64,000 bases of DNA, taken from NCBI GenBank assembly GCA_013399895.1, contig VXBA01002640.1, positions 534,451 to 598,450 on the forward strand, in the 5' to 3' direction. The stretch comes from Serilophus lunatus. Its lineage: Eukaryota > Chordata > Aves > Passeriformes > Eurylaimidae. Both the position numbers and the translations under genes were made by a program. Below the pieces are notes generated by a model that was not told where the DNA came from, made no database searches, and worked only from the letters and a program-made list of their open reading frames with translations. Shown here one piece after another: positions 39,077-51,768 of the stretch. The stretch's first letter is position 1. Every line of letters begins with the position of its first letter.

Positions 39077-40957
39077 TATCTACTACAAATGAAGTAGAGT
39101 AAGAATGTTTAGCACAGGAATGATTTTTTTTTATAACAAATCTTATGAACTAAGAGGCACAAAGATGAAACAAAGATTTGCAGTAGAAGGCCTGGAGTGA
39201 ACTGTCAAAAAGCCCGTAGTGAAGGCTCTGCAGAGAGCTCAAGATACCATTCTGTTTGTGGTGCTATGTTTTTTTGAGTTCACCATCCGTCGTGACTGTC
39301 TCCAGTGACACTTTGCAATTCTATTTTCCAGTCTTTGACTGGGTTTTTTGGTTGTTTGAGGGGATTATTTGAATTTTTTTATGGCATGTGTTGTTTTTAC
39401 TTTTCTACTAGGTTTGTCTATTGTTTTCTTTTTCAGCCATTAAGACACTGTTGCTTTCTCCTCAGCTATTTTTACAATGTGTGTTGTAGTCCGCTTCAAA
39501 AGAAATGTGTGTGTGTCTGTATTAGGAGCTTTCTCAGCTTCTTTTAGTGACAGAACAGTCCATATCAACAATTTTTGAATGACCATGTGATATCCCAGGA
39601 GGACTAAATAGAACAAAATGTCTTAGTGAAATGAATTTTTTGGAATTTAATCACCAGCTGCATACTGTAGATCAGTGAGGGGCATGTTCTTTTAAGACGC
39701 AAAGTTGATTACACTAATAAGAGAGGCTCTGCTTCCAACCACGGGAATCAGTCTGGCTGACAGTGGCTGCTTGGGCTGTTGTCCCACTGTTTTACCAGAG
39801 GGAACATTCATCAAAAGGCAAAGCATAGTTCAGGGACTGTGTACTAAACACAAACAAGAAATGGGAAATGAAATTACAAGTTAAAAAATACAAGAGCAAA
39901 GGAACCAAAGAGACCAAGCAATTAAAAAAAATATCTGTAAGGAGACAGATTTTTTTTAAAGGAGCATGTTACACTGGCTAAACAACTGCAAACTGGAAAG
40001 AGCGAGACTAGTCCAGTTAGGCAATATAAGAAGCTATTAAATATTTAAAGCTAAAGCCACATCATGGGTATTGGAAGGAGCAGGAGAGCCTTTGTTCTGC
40101 TGTGTGGTGTGTATGGGATGGGACGTGTCAGCATAGGGACAGCAGGGATTTATTTCATCCAGTGCTGATGAGACAAGAAAACCTCCCCAGCTCAGTTCAA
40201 ATTAAAAGGAATCTGTGCCCTCTCCTCTCCATGTATGTTGATGCAGAGACTGACAGTGTTGGAATAGATGTAAGAGAAAGCTCCCTGTCCTGATTGCTTC
40301 TGATCCAATTTGCACTAAGAATATATGGAAATAGGAAATGCATAGCTGTGCAGGAGTTGAAGACATGCTGGTGGTGGTCCTGGGACTAGGAAGAGTCTTC
40401 CTCTGCCTGTTCTGCTGATATTCCTTTTCCAAGCATGTGCTACAGGCTGTTGTTGGGAGATGCTGGATGTGGGAGACCTTTGGTCTTACTCATTATGGAA
40501 GTTGTTCTGGACAAGTCAACAGTGTCCCTGTTACAGGTCTGGTTTGTGGTTGTGGACAGTGTCCCAACAGAAGTGTGAGTGCCAAGGCCTGAGGACTGGT
40601 GGAGGAAGAGAGGGTTGGAATCAGGAGCTGCAGGTGAAAAGGGAAACCTTTTGACAGAGCTGCTCTGGGGTGGAGCTGAGTCAGAGACTCCGCAGAGAAG
40701 TGACCACTGCCTTCAACCCTGACCAGTGCTGTCAGCACCCAAGGAATAGATGCTAAGAAAAAAAGGAACAAAATGAGAAGTCTCCTCAAGTCCCTCTAAA
40801 TGAGCAGGATTAACAAAATGAGTATAAAATCTTACGATTTTTTTGCAAAAATTCTTAGGTTTCAGAGTCTGTATTTAAAGTCATGAGGTCACCACTTATA
40901 TGCAGTTCCAAGAACACATAACATATTTTCCAAACTGAATACCTTTTTTGGTATTGC

Positions 40958-40997
40958 CCTTCTAAAACAACTAGAAAACCTTCTAAAACAACTAGAA
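40958..40997. repeat. Two-copy direct repeat, 21-bp period
   Basis: ccttctaaaacaactagaa occurs at 40958-40976 and again identically at 40979-40997, separated by two bases. The identity suggests a recent slippage duplication. Confidence 0.85.
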
Positions 40998-42457
40998 TAA
41001 CACCAATGTCACTTGAACAGAGTGACAGCTGGACATAAGGAGGAAGGGAGGGTGAATTGGAGTGGAGGACTCTTAGAAATGAGTGGAATATTTTACTGCC
41101 ATTGGCATAAAGCAGAGACATGATGTACTTTGAATGAAATGACTTTTAAAAAAACTGCCGTGAGCTTGTCTGTTTGTGTATACCAACCACCTCCTGTAAG
41201 GCAGGGAATGGCTCTGTTTGCAACAACATAAATTGGCTTCTTTAAGTGATGCAAATGGCTCTGAAACTGCCGAGTGCTGTTACACCACACTGTGCAAAAG
41301 ACCTTCACCAACCTTCCCTGACAGCTTATCCTTTTACATTTCAACAAACACGTCTTGGAGGTACCCAGGGCCTGGTAGGTACTGTTCATATCCACAGGGT
41401 CACATTTTACTTTCAGAGTCACAATTTCATTAAAGAGCAGAGGATAGCAGGGAGTGTGCTTTCGTACATTTAGATGGGTGCATGTTTTCCTCTCTATAAA
41501 TTGTGGGGAGCCAGGCAAGAAATTGCCAGTGATAAAGGTCAAGAATTGAAGCTCTACTGTTCACATATGCACACAATAAATAGCAATAATAGATTTCTCC
41601 TATAAGTTGCTGTATGAATCAGAATAACTTCTGTGAGTGCCTTGCAGTGGTGGAACACTGACAACCACACCTCAGTTCAGTATTCCTGGGAAAACTTCCC
41701 TCTCTGTGTGTTCCTGCTTTCTGCTGTGAATATGAATCTTAACTCTGTCACAGTGGCACGCTGAGATATCCCAGAAAGATTCTCATGCCCTTCTCTGTTG
41801 ACAGTTTGTCCTGCCTTGTACTCACCTGTCCAGGTCTCCATCAGTCTTAGGGAAAGACCCCTGAAGGAGGGGAGTAACTGGTGAACATGTAATGGGATTT
41901 GAGTGGATTAAATGTAATCACTCCTGTAAATGCAAAAGGAACTTTCAGCACCTCATAATTCAAGTCAATATCTGTGAAAGCACAGTGGTTGCAACTTGAG
42001 TATGAAGTGCTAAGGTGATCCCAAATTGCTGTCTTAGCTGAAATGGATGGGATTTCTACTTCGTTTAAAATCCTGTTTTAGTGTTTTATGTGCAAGAAAT
42101 TGACATTACATCAAAATTAATATTTCTATTTTCATTAAGTGAAGTTAAACTGAAGTCAGAGTGACCTCTCTAGGACTGAAGCTGTTTGTAATCCATTTGC
42201 ATGGTAGGACGAGCAGTCCTACCTATTTGTAGTTCATGTCTTTTACCTTGGGAAGAGCATTTACCCCCTGAAGAGCCACACTTTGTTAGTGTTGGTCAGT
42301 CAGGAGGAGCCACCCTTAAATTTCAACAGAACATCATGTATTCCAACCATAAGGAGCTGTATCTTTAGGGGAGAAATAGTAAACAAGTCAATAATTAGTT
42401 GAGACAGCCTAATTAATGTTGATATTGGCTAAAATCTGTTACTGTTATGTGCAACTT

Positions 42458-42513
42458 GATGAACACCCCCTGGGCATGACCAGGATGTGTTGTATAGCCA
42501 GGGGATGTTCATC
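42458..42513. repeat. Inverted repeat with 16-bp arms and 24-base loop
   Basis: Left arm GATGAACACCCCCTGG (42458-42473) and right arm CCAGGGGATGTTCATC (42498-42513) pair at 15 of 16 positions; the mismatch would be a wobble pair in one RNA strand. A second, competing inverted repeat, ACCAGGATG (42479-42487) and CATCCTGGT (42510-42518), starts in the loop and ends beyond the right arm. It has pre-miRNA-like size, but no known miRNA is recognised. Confidence 0.8.
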
Positions 42514-45500
42514 CTGGTTGTTGTGTGGAAATTCCTAGGGATGAATGAATTTACCCAGTGTCTCTGTGTGTCACCTCAGGCTGGTTTGATGTGGCAACTC
42601 ACAAGCTGAGTTTAACCTCCTTGGTCTTCTATGATTTCAGAAACATATGATTCAAGCAGGTCAAAGCATAAATTTTTCATGTAACTCAGGTGTGTGTTTG
42701 AGATCTCACTTGTATTATGGCTAAAGGTTCAGAGACCCTGGTGAGGGAGCCTCTGTGTCCTGCCAGTGCTCAGTGAGTTGCCACCCCTTGCTGTACTTAG
42801 GCACAAAGCTCACTGGTACAGGAATGGTGTCGGTGTACATAGAAATCAATATGATCCAATGTAACAAAATGGATTCAGAGTAAATCCCCAGTCAGTGCAG
42901 TGCTCACCAACTGGAAACTTCTAGACAGAAGTAGGCACATAGGGTTGATTTTTTTTCTCTTAAATACTTACACAAAATTATGTACATGGTGCCAAAAGCC
43001 AGCCCAGAAATTGTGATTTGAGTCATTGTGCATTTTCCAGGATAAATCCAGAAAGGATAATATTAGCAGATATAAGATAATGTGGGGTATAAATTGAGAG
43101 GGGAGATTTCTCTCTGTGGCTTCCCTTGTATGCTATCAGCCAGCAGCACTGTTCATCCTACCATGCAAAGGAGATAAAGTCGAAAAACATCATTTCCAGC
43201 TTCCAAAAGATCAGCCTGTGTGGAATCAGTTCAATTATTTTAGCTCAGTCTGCAATCAAAAGCAATTCATATCTTAGAATTACAATTACATGGTAATGTG
43301 AATTGCAATTTCTCTCCTTATTAATGCAATATAACATACAAAATATGGACACAAACAGTGCATCAGCGTTTGAGACCAGTTTCTAGAAGGAATTTTAAAA
43401 AACTCTTGGACATAATGGACCTTTAAGCTTTATCTGATTTTACTTTATTTTTTTACCTTGAACTGAAAACTTACAAGAGTGAAGTTACTTGAGGGCCTGC
43501 AGTACTGGTGCAGCATGTAGTGTGACAATACATGAAGACTTTCACATGGGGAAATACTTCTCATAACTTAGTGACTTACTGGATCCCAAAATAAATGGAC
43601 ACTTTGTGCTAATTACTGAGTTATTTACATTAGCAATGCCAAACCCATGCGTTGAAAAGTGAGTTCAGAGCCCTGAACATTCACGAAATGAACTTAAGTC
43701 ACAAAGCAAGAAGAAAACAACGTAGGGTATTTTTTGCTTTGACTTTTTTTGGAGTCTTGGGGTATAAGCTCCTCATGTTTTCAAACCTTTTGCCACAGAG
43801 ACTTAGCCTAGAAACTTTCTTTTCAACTGCTGCTGGTTTTCTCACATAATTACCCATCTGGGGCCTTAAGGAGGAACTGTGCAGCTTTTAAGAGAATAAC
43901 TCCTTTTGGCTCCATAGCCAAGGCACCTCATTAATCCGAGGGAGCTGAGAACCAGTTGTACCAGTAACACCCAGAGCCCAACTATATTTTGTTTTCAGTT
44001 GCCTGTAAAACATCCTGGGGTCAGAGCAAAAAGAAGGTGGGATAAGAGGTGGGTAGGCACAAATATGGACATAAGGATGATGGAAAATAACCCCTGAAGG
44101 ACTTGGACAGGTGCTTTGAATGTCAGTTTGGCCTGGAGATATTGTGAACAATAGTTGTGTGCATCCTCACTCAACACATCCTTCTGATCCAATAGTGACC
44201 CAGTCCTGCTCCATTAAACACACCTTGGAATTCCATTTTCATTCCCCAAACTTATGGCCAGGTCTGTGTGAGGGACAGCACACACATGGTAATTACTAGT
44301 AAGTAGTGATTTTTTAAAAATTAAGTGATTTTAAAAAAAAAAAGTGTATTATCTTCCATTCCCTTACCATCTCTTCCTGTGTCTGCTTCTGAGGTTCTGG
44401 CTTTTCTCAGAACATAAAGTAAATTAGGGGGAAAAAACTTCTTGTAGTGCTGTGAGCCTGCCTGGAAGCAGGAATAGAAACCTAACAAAATGTACTGGCT
44501 GATCAAGAGCCTGAGCTGCAAAGAACTTGAGAAAGATCTGGCAAATACCAAGTTTAATGACACAGGAATTTGGGGCTGAATATGGATACAAAAATGGTAG
44601 CAGATATTCTGGATTTTATTTCACTTTTTTTTTCAGGTGAAAACAAATACTCAAAATTTAAGAAAAAATGCTCATTTTCCAGCAGATTATAAATATGGAA
44701 ACAGACATATCATTAACATTTCATACCCAGCAGTGCTCAATGTGGGCCATGTAAAGTTCTTACCAATTCAATTGTTCTTATTTTATTTTTATTTTATTTT
44801 CCTGATTGAGAAATAACTGGCACAAGTGACATATTCGACCAAAAACCACAAGTCTGTTAAAATGCACAGTGCTCTAAAAGATTAAAAAAATCAATTTTGG
44901 TGAAAAATTTGCAGGGGAAAAAAAGTCAATCCAAATATAATGACTCCCTAAAGGTGAACACCCTGAGGACTCTCTGTGCAGGTGCTGACTGAGTCTGAGC
45001 TACAGTTACTGGTGCTGTGAATAAAAATTATCAAAGATAAAAATATTGGTGCAGCTCACTAACATTTCCATAAAACTGCAGCTTAATTTAACAATATGTT
45101 CAATTTCACATTTTAAATTTTCAAAGTAAAGCTGTGTTTCGTGTTTTTGTTTTTTCATTAAATTTAGTGTCACTGAGCATCTTGGCTGTGGAGGTGACTT
45201 TGGAAATTTTAGAGGTCTTTTTTAATAATAAAATATTAATAAAGTTTAGCTGAAAAAATGTTTACATCCTCAAAATTGAGTACAGATACAAATAAACTAT
45301 ATGTAAAATATGCAAAAGATGAACTATAAAAATGAAATAACACTGCTAGACATTGCACTCCTTGATTGTATGGCAAATTAATATATCTTTTAATTCCATT
45401 TTTGTTTTCTGTTAATGAGTGCTTTTTCCACTCTAATTCTGGTGTTCTGGTGTTTAAATTTATAGCATTGCTACTGTATTTTTAAATAGCTATCCCTTTT

Positions 45501-45634
45501 TATTTTCACCCTCCCATGGGTCAATCCCAGGACATTGCTTAGTGCTAAAATACTGAGGAGTCCTTTGATTTTAAAACAAGGTCAATTAGCAATTAAATGC
45601 TAAGGCAAAGAGAGTTAAATATTTCTGGATGTTG

Positions 45635-45662
45635 NNNNNNNNNNNNNNNNNNNNNNNNNNNN
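45635..45662. other. Assembly gap (28 N)
   Basis: A run of 28 undetermined bases directly followed by 16 G. The real length and sequence of the gap are unknown; any ORF crossing it is meaningless. Confidence 0.99.
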
Positions 45663-45678
45663 GGGGGGGGGGGGGGGG
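45663..45678 (+). repeat. Run of 16 G at gap edge
   Basis: A homopolymer of G next to the gap. It could be a genuine G-rich tract that stopped sequencing, possibly G-quadruplex forming, or a base-calling artefact at a read end. Confidence 0.8.
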
Positions 45679-48600
45679 ATGTTTCCACTGTTGTTTTCAT
45701 TTTTCAGATAAATCTGTGCTGGAACAGTAAAACCAGGAACTGGAGAGCCCATGTCCTGTGGAAGAGCTGGGGCATGTGCTGCCCTGGGTAAGTCCTTCCT
45801 GTGCTGAAACAGCAGCTCATGGACAACTTGAGAACACAGAGGACCAAACACAGCTTTTTGCTGTTTAATTGTTGTCTTTCAACACCTCTTCAGTCAGTCT
45901 TGTATCTCTAGAGAACAAAGACTGCCTGCAACGCCATGCTGTTCAGTGCTTTATCAACAAGCTTCAAGCCTAAATCAGTGATTTGTGAAATAGTCCTCTG
46001 TTCAAAGTCAAGTGAGTGACCAAAATATGCAACAACTATTACTTTCCATCAAATCTTTCAAAAGCCATAAATGTTTATTGTGAATGGTGGAGACTTTTGA
46101 GTGCTGCTCTCAAGAAAACATCCAGCATTCCTCTCTCCTCTGAAAAGGTTTCTGAGTATTTGGAGCTGGTGACAGGGAAGGGAGTTTGTGCCATTGAAGT
46201 CAACCTGATCTTTATGAAGCCCTAACATTTTTTTGCTGAATTCATCTCCTGCCACAGTTACAGAAACACATAAATCTTGCAAATTGCCACCTACACTATG
46301 TTTTCTAAGGGAAATTGGAAGTACCAATTTTTGTGGCATTTATGGCAAACAAAACAATGTATATGCAGACTTCAAATGAAAAAGCAATAGGAGAAGATAA
46401 ATGTTGGGAAAGCTCGGGCTGTATCCGTGCATCAGTTTTTACTGTGAAGCTGAATGTTGTGGCTGTAGCCTGGGAGATCCCATGATGCTGGTTTGGGTGT
46501 TTGATGCACTGAGCTGCATCCTCTGTTCCCTGGCAGTGTGAAGGGGCAGTGGGATGGATTCCTGCTTCCAAAGCTGTTTCCCTGTATCCTGCCTGCAGAC
46601 TTAAACCTTTCTCTGTTAGGCCCTATGTGGGCACTAGACAAGTGTAAGTCTGTCTTTGAAACGCCAGCCTCACCTGTGCTGTAAATCTTGTGTATTTAAA
46701 TGTGGGATGCTGGCACTAATTAAATCCTAACTGAATCCTTCCCATTTTGTTTTATTTCCTGATTGCCTGTATAAGACATTATTGGTCAAAATCCCCTTTA
46801 AATGTGCAGTTTTGCTCAATGTGATTGCCAGTGTCCATCTGGCCTGGTGTTCCTGTGCCTTTGTGCACTAGGTACAAACAAGTAATTTTCCTGTCAGGAG
46901 GGCAGAACAAACATAGAAAAATGATCTACAGAAGTAGATCAAAGGTGGAAGAATAAATCAACTTCAATTGTGCTCCCTAGCAAAAAAAGACTCTCAGAAT
47001 ATTCCAGATTGATGCCCTAAAACAATCAATGAGAGGGAAAGAACACATAGTTTGAAGGCAAAATAGATGCTGTGTGAGTACAAAGTGAGTTCCAGACATC
47101 CTGTGCAGTTAATCTGATTGTACCTTGAACTGTTTACAAAACTGCAGCACAAGGTACTCAAATATCACCACTTTCCATGAAAATGCCTGTGGCAATTAAG
47201 CATTATGAAATATTATTCTGGTTTTACTGATTTTAAAGATAAGTGGTACCAGCAGGTGCCATGGGAAACATCTGCCACCACATTATGGCCATTTCTAATA
47301 AAAATTTTTTCAGAGAGAAGATCCAACTTCCAGCTCCTTGACTTCCTCAGGCCTGAGGAGCCCTTTGAGGTAACTGTGGTGGGATGTCAGGAGCAGGGCT
47401 GTGTATCACTGCTGAAGAGTCCAGACTCCAAACATGTTTCTGACACATCCTACACACGAAGCTGCAGTTCGTTCAAAAGTTTCCAGGTTAAATCTAAAAC
47501 CCAGGAAATGCCAACTCTTCTTAATTTTAACTGAAACTCAATGACTCTCAGTTAGGACAACCTGTACTTTGGGTGTTTTACAAGCCAGTAAAACCAGAAT
47601 AAGGTGCTATCCCGTAAAAAACTGCATTCTGGGAATTTCTGGAGGTCTGCAGATATTTGTATCTTTGTTACCCCTGGGGCAGCGTAGCTCGATTAGATAC
47701 AAAGCTGAGCTCACAAAAGGGAACATAAAGAGTTTTCCATATCTTGCTTTATTGTGTGTTCACATCTGGCTCAGCACAGAGTTAAAAACAAGATCGTCCT
47801 GTCACTGTTTTTGATAAAAGAAGCATATTGTGCACATATTATTCTGGTTATCTAATGGAATAGCTTTGGACTTGCTCGGTTCTTTTATTCCCCACAGCCC
47901 ATACAGCTGCATCAGAATTTTAGCACTATCAGATACAGCATCCAAAGGTTTGACTTCTATTAATATATTTGATATTACTAATGATATCATCATACTAAGA
48001 AGAATTAGTGCAAGTTTGAAAAGCTGTTAGCCCTTGTGCTTCATGGTGTAAATTATCTTGGGAAGAAGAAAAATTGTTCATATTAAGATTTCTTGCACCT
48101 TTCTCTATAGTAACATGAGAGTTTTATCAACTCAGGGTTTATTAAAAACCTATTTTTAGAACAAAGGCTTCTCCCTCAGTTCCTCTTGGGCTGCTCTGTC
48201 AGACAGTAAGTGTTTTCTGGAAAGTAAAAGCCAACTGGAGGCTTACAGGCCATGATTCATCCTCTACAAGTGTGGCAGAGATTTGAGATATAACTTTGCC
48301 AGTGATTCCAGAACAACTTGTGTAACCTTTGGCTCAAATAAAGTGTTGTTTTTCCCCTCCTCAATTGTGTAATAAATAAAGGATCAAAAAGTAAAGAAAT
48401 GCAAATAATGTTATCAGTGAGAGTAATGAGATGCTGAAACAGCTTCTGAGAGATCTGGTGGTTTCTTCATTCTTAAAGGCTGTTAATTACAAATTGCTGT
48501 TTGTCTATAGCCTTGAATTAAGCCCTAATTTGTAGAGTTTTGTTGAGGAGTTACTGGATAAAATACCATGAACCTGACTGGGCTGGTGTATGAGTGTATA

Positions 48601-48916
48601 ATCTGAAGAGTATTTCCTATTTTTAACATTTCTGAGGCAATATGTACCCAAAGGAGTTTACATGTTAACAAAATTACCACTGGAGTTATTTCACAAGGAG
48701 TGTGAGAGGCAACTCTCAAAGGATGGGATAAAGAGGGACTGGCTCTGGAAGAAGGAATCACCATAAATTGTGCTTCACTCTGGAGAAGAAAAAAAATCTT
48801 CCTCTCCTTCATCCTCCTACTGTTTGTCTCCAGGTTAAATATTTTCTGGCAGCCTCTAAAGTCAGGCACAAAAATAAATGCCATGGCTTTATAATTTTTA
48901 TCAGCTGCGTGTGAGC

Positions 48917-48934
48917 TTTTTTTTTTTTTTTTTT
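48917..48934 (+). repeat. Poly(T) run
   Basis: Eighteen consecutive T. No retrocopied gene body was recognised beside it. Confidence 0.85.
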
Positions 48935-50888
48935 GATAGTAAATATTAGGGTGTCGGGTCCCTAAAAAAGCTTGACTTTGAAAAATTCAGTCGACAGAAA
49001 AGAGGCACAAACACTGCCTTAAAGGAAAGCCCCCAGGAAAATTACTGGGATGAAAGCCAAAATCTCTGCATTCTTCCTGGTTTATTTGTTCACAGTCTTA
49101 ATTTAATTAAATCTAAAGGGGTTCATGAATGGTCCCAGTGCTTTTGTCTCCTCTGTCTCAATCAGATAAGCCTCCACCTACCTATAGTCCCATTTGAAAG
49201 TGATTTTTGTAATTAATTTTCTAAAATAAATGTATTTAATTTACACACCACTTACTTTTCTTCTCTATTGCCTAGTGAAGTAAAAAAGCCCAACTAACTG
49301 GAGTTGAAATGAACTTGCCAGTCATTGGAACTGTTTCTTTATCTGCTCCTCTGATAAAAGGTTATTATTTGGCTTGTCTTCATAAATCTTTCTGTTTGGC
49401 CTTTGGATTAACCTTCCTGGTGTTCAGCACAGGGGGAGCACAAAATAACAGTGAATTTGTTGTGCCTGGGAGTGGAGGGACCTGTAAGTTTTTGGATAGT
49501 GCAGAGTTCTCCCTTTGTTTAACTTTACCCTTCAAGGACTGTGTAGACCATAAAATATGAAATTATTTATTATACAAGTGGATTAAGCTTTATGTAGATT
49601 TTTTTTTCTATTAAGCAGCTTGCTATTTTGCACAGTAATATTACATTAGTTGAAAGAATATTAATAGAATTAATATTATGTTAATTAAAAGATGCTGTCC
49701 ACTCACTAATTGCTAAATCTGCCCATCTGATAGATGCCTGTTTTTCCCAGGTCTCCTAACACAGATGGATTTGGAAGATGCATGGACTGAATAAAGCCAG
49801 AGCCCTCCATTGCCAAGTTAAGCCACAGGTGGCAATTCCTCTTCCTACAGATGCCTACCAGGACATCCCAGCTCCTGAGATTCTCCCTGTTGTAGTTACA
49901 ACCATGGAAGTCCTTTCTTCATCCAGCAGCACTGAATTTTCTCTTTTACTGAGACATGCAGATACAACTTTATATAACTGGCGCTTGAATCAGAACTGTT
50001 TGACCAGAGAGGAAGGAGAAGCACAACCAAAACAGCCTGAGAGTTGTATCCCGACCTCAAAGCCAAGGCTGGTCCTGCCTGGAGTGGAGGGGCTGGGTCA
50101 GAGACATCCAGAGCTTCTTCCCAAGCCAAACTGTGCAGTGATTCTCTAACAGAGATGCATCCACATTTGTTCTGTGCACAGGGATGTCAGTTCTATGACA
50201 TGGATGACTGTTGCTTTAAAGAATGTATTTTCTCCTGGATAGTCTCATCTTTCTTTGAAATGCCGCATTTATGTTCTGATAGAAATGCCTTTTACAGGTT
50301 TGATGGTCCTGGATTCACTGCAAGCAATGCCATGTGCTGTGTTTTAGAAAATAAATCTCTGGCACAAAATTCTCAGTTGGCTGTATTTGCCAAATATCGG
50401 ATGAACTCTGTATCTGAAAACCAAAGGGTTTTTCCTAATTCTTCTCAACCTTACATTTTGTGTTTTTAGACACGGCTTGTTTGTAGATGTTTTCTTCTAG
50501 GAAATGCTTGACCACAAAGAGCCCCCTGCTCTCCCCTGCCCTTATCCTCAGATCCGTTAGTTCATTTTAGAACTATTTCCTTTGCCCTGAACCACGTACA
50601 TTTTTCATCCACCATTATAGCAGTGAAAGAATTTCCCCCTCCCACTCTTAATTTGAGTATTTGCAAGTGACAGTTATAAAATGTTTTGGATACAATCAAA
50701 ATACGTCCTGCTATTCATTAGATGCTTCAAATGTTTCTGTAGAAATTCTGTATTAATCTGAATACTGAGAAAGGCTTAAATGATTTTTGTTATGGAGATA
50801 GTTTTGTGCATGCATGAGCTTTTAATATGAAATAATCTACTGGGAGAGACTTAGTTCCTACTTTGAAGCTGATGAAGGCAATCTGCGG

Positions 50889-50902
50889 CAATTAATTAAT
50901 TG
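50889..50902. repeat. CAATTAATTAATTG palindrome
   Basis: A perfect 14-bp palindrome carrying overlapping TAATTA cores, the typical homeodomain recognition core. It is nearly extended to a longer inverted repeat by flanking gg and ttgcc. A regulatory role is possible but unproven. Confidence 0.4.
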
Positions 50903-51298
50903 TTGCCAAAATGATTTCCAGAACTACTTAGATATATTGCTTTTTTCCTAATTTATGTTGCTAAAACTGAAACACTCAATGATAATTTAGTTTCTTCGTT
51001 TGTCATAATACTTAAACAATCAGAGGCATTATTAATGATGACTTTTAAATATGAGCACAATTGTATTGTCAAAATACACAAACATAGGTTTTCTAGCTAT
51101 TTTCAGAGGCATTTTAGGGTTAAATAGTTCAAGATTGTTTTAAGGGACTAGGAAATAAAATAATTCAATGAATATTATAGAGATCTAACTTTACTTTCCT
51201 GATGTTACCGTCTCTGAGGCAACAGGAGTTGCTATGAAAAATCCTTTGGCCAGAGTCCCATCACAACGTGATGAGTGTTAGAAATCTATGCAATGTTT

Positions 51299-51326
51299 CA
51301 GAATCACAGAATCACAGAATCACAGA
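51299..51326 (-). mobile_element. CR1 3'-terminal octamer repeats
   Basis: Three and a half copies of acagaatc, the reverse complement of the short repeat at CR1 3' ends. The adjoining body is too diverged for me to recognise. Confidence 0.65.
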
Positions 51327-51554
51327 CTATTTTTGCTGTTCAAATCTGACTGATACTCTGAACTGAATTTTACATCTCAAAACTTTCCTATTCTCTAATT
51401 TCATTGTGGGCAGTGCTGCTGCGGGTAAAAAATGTCATTCAAAGATTTGTTATCAGAAAACTCAATTACATCTTCCAAGCAGTGACGTGAAATAGAATGT
51501 CACTAGAGCAAGTTCTTTGCTGTAGAACAATATGGAATATGGTCTTTTCTTGGG

Positions 51555-51625
51555 CACAGAATCATTTAGGATAGAAAAGACTTCCAAGATCACTGAGTTC
51601 AACTGTACTCAGCAAGTGCATTCAT
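51555..51625 (-). mobile_element. CR1 LINE 3' remnant
   Basis: cacagaatcatttagg followed by atagaaaagacttccaagat and cactgagttcaactgt, a diverged copy of the CR1 3' end in reverse orientation. The right boundary is uncertain. Confidence 0.75.
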
Positions 51626-51747
51626 CTGTAAAATAACCTTTTATTCTGCTAGAGACAAACTGCTGCATATAAGAAAAGTGTCCTTTTCCATACAGATTGT
51701 ATCAAAATCAACAGTTTTGGTATTTTTACTGCCTTCCTCTATTGATT

Positions 51748-51768
51748 GGTTTGGTTTGGTTTGGTTTA
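51748..51768 (+). repeat. (GGTTT)n microsatellite
   Basis: About four tandem copies of ggttt, the last one altered to ggttta. Confidence 0.8.

Noticed and set aside
41093..41542. 149-codon minus-strand ORF
   Set aside because: No family resemblance, low-complexity start context, and several competing plus-strand ORFs; probably chance.
45597..45851. ORFs spanning 45597-45851
   Set aside because: They cross the 28-base N gap and the G16 tract, so the translation is meaningless.
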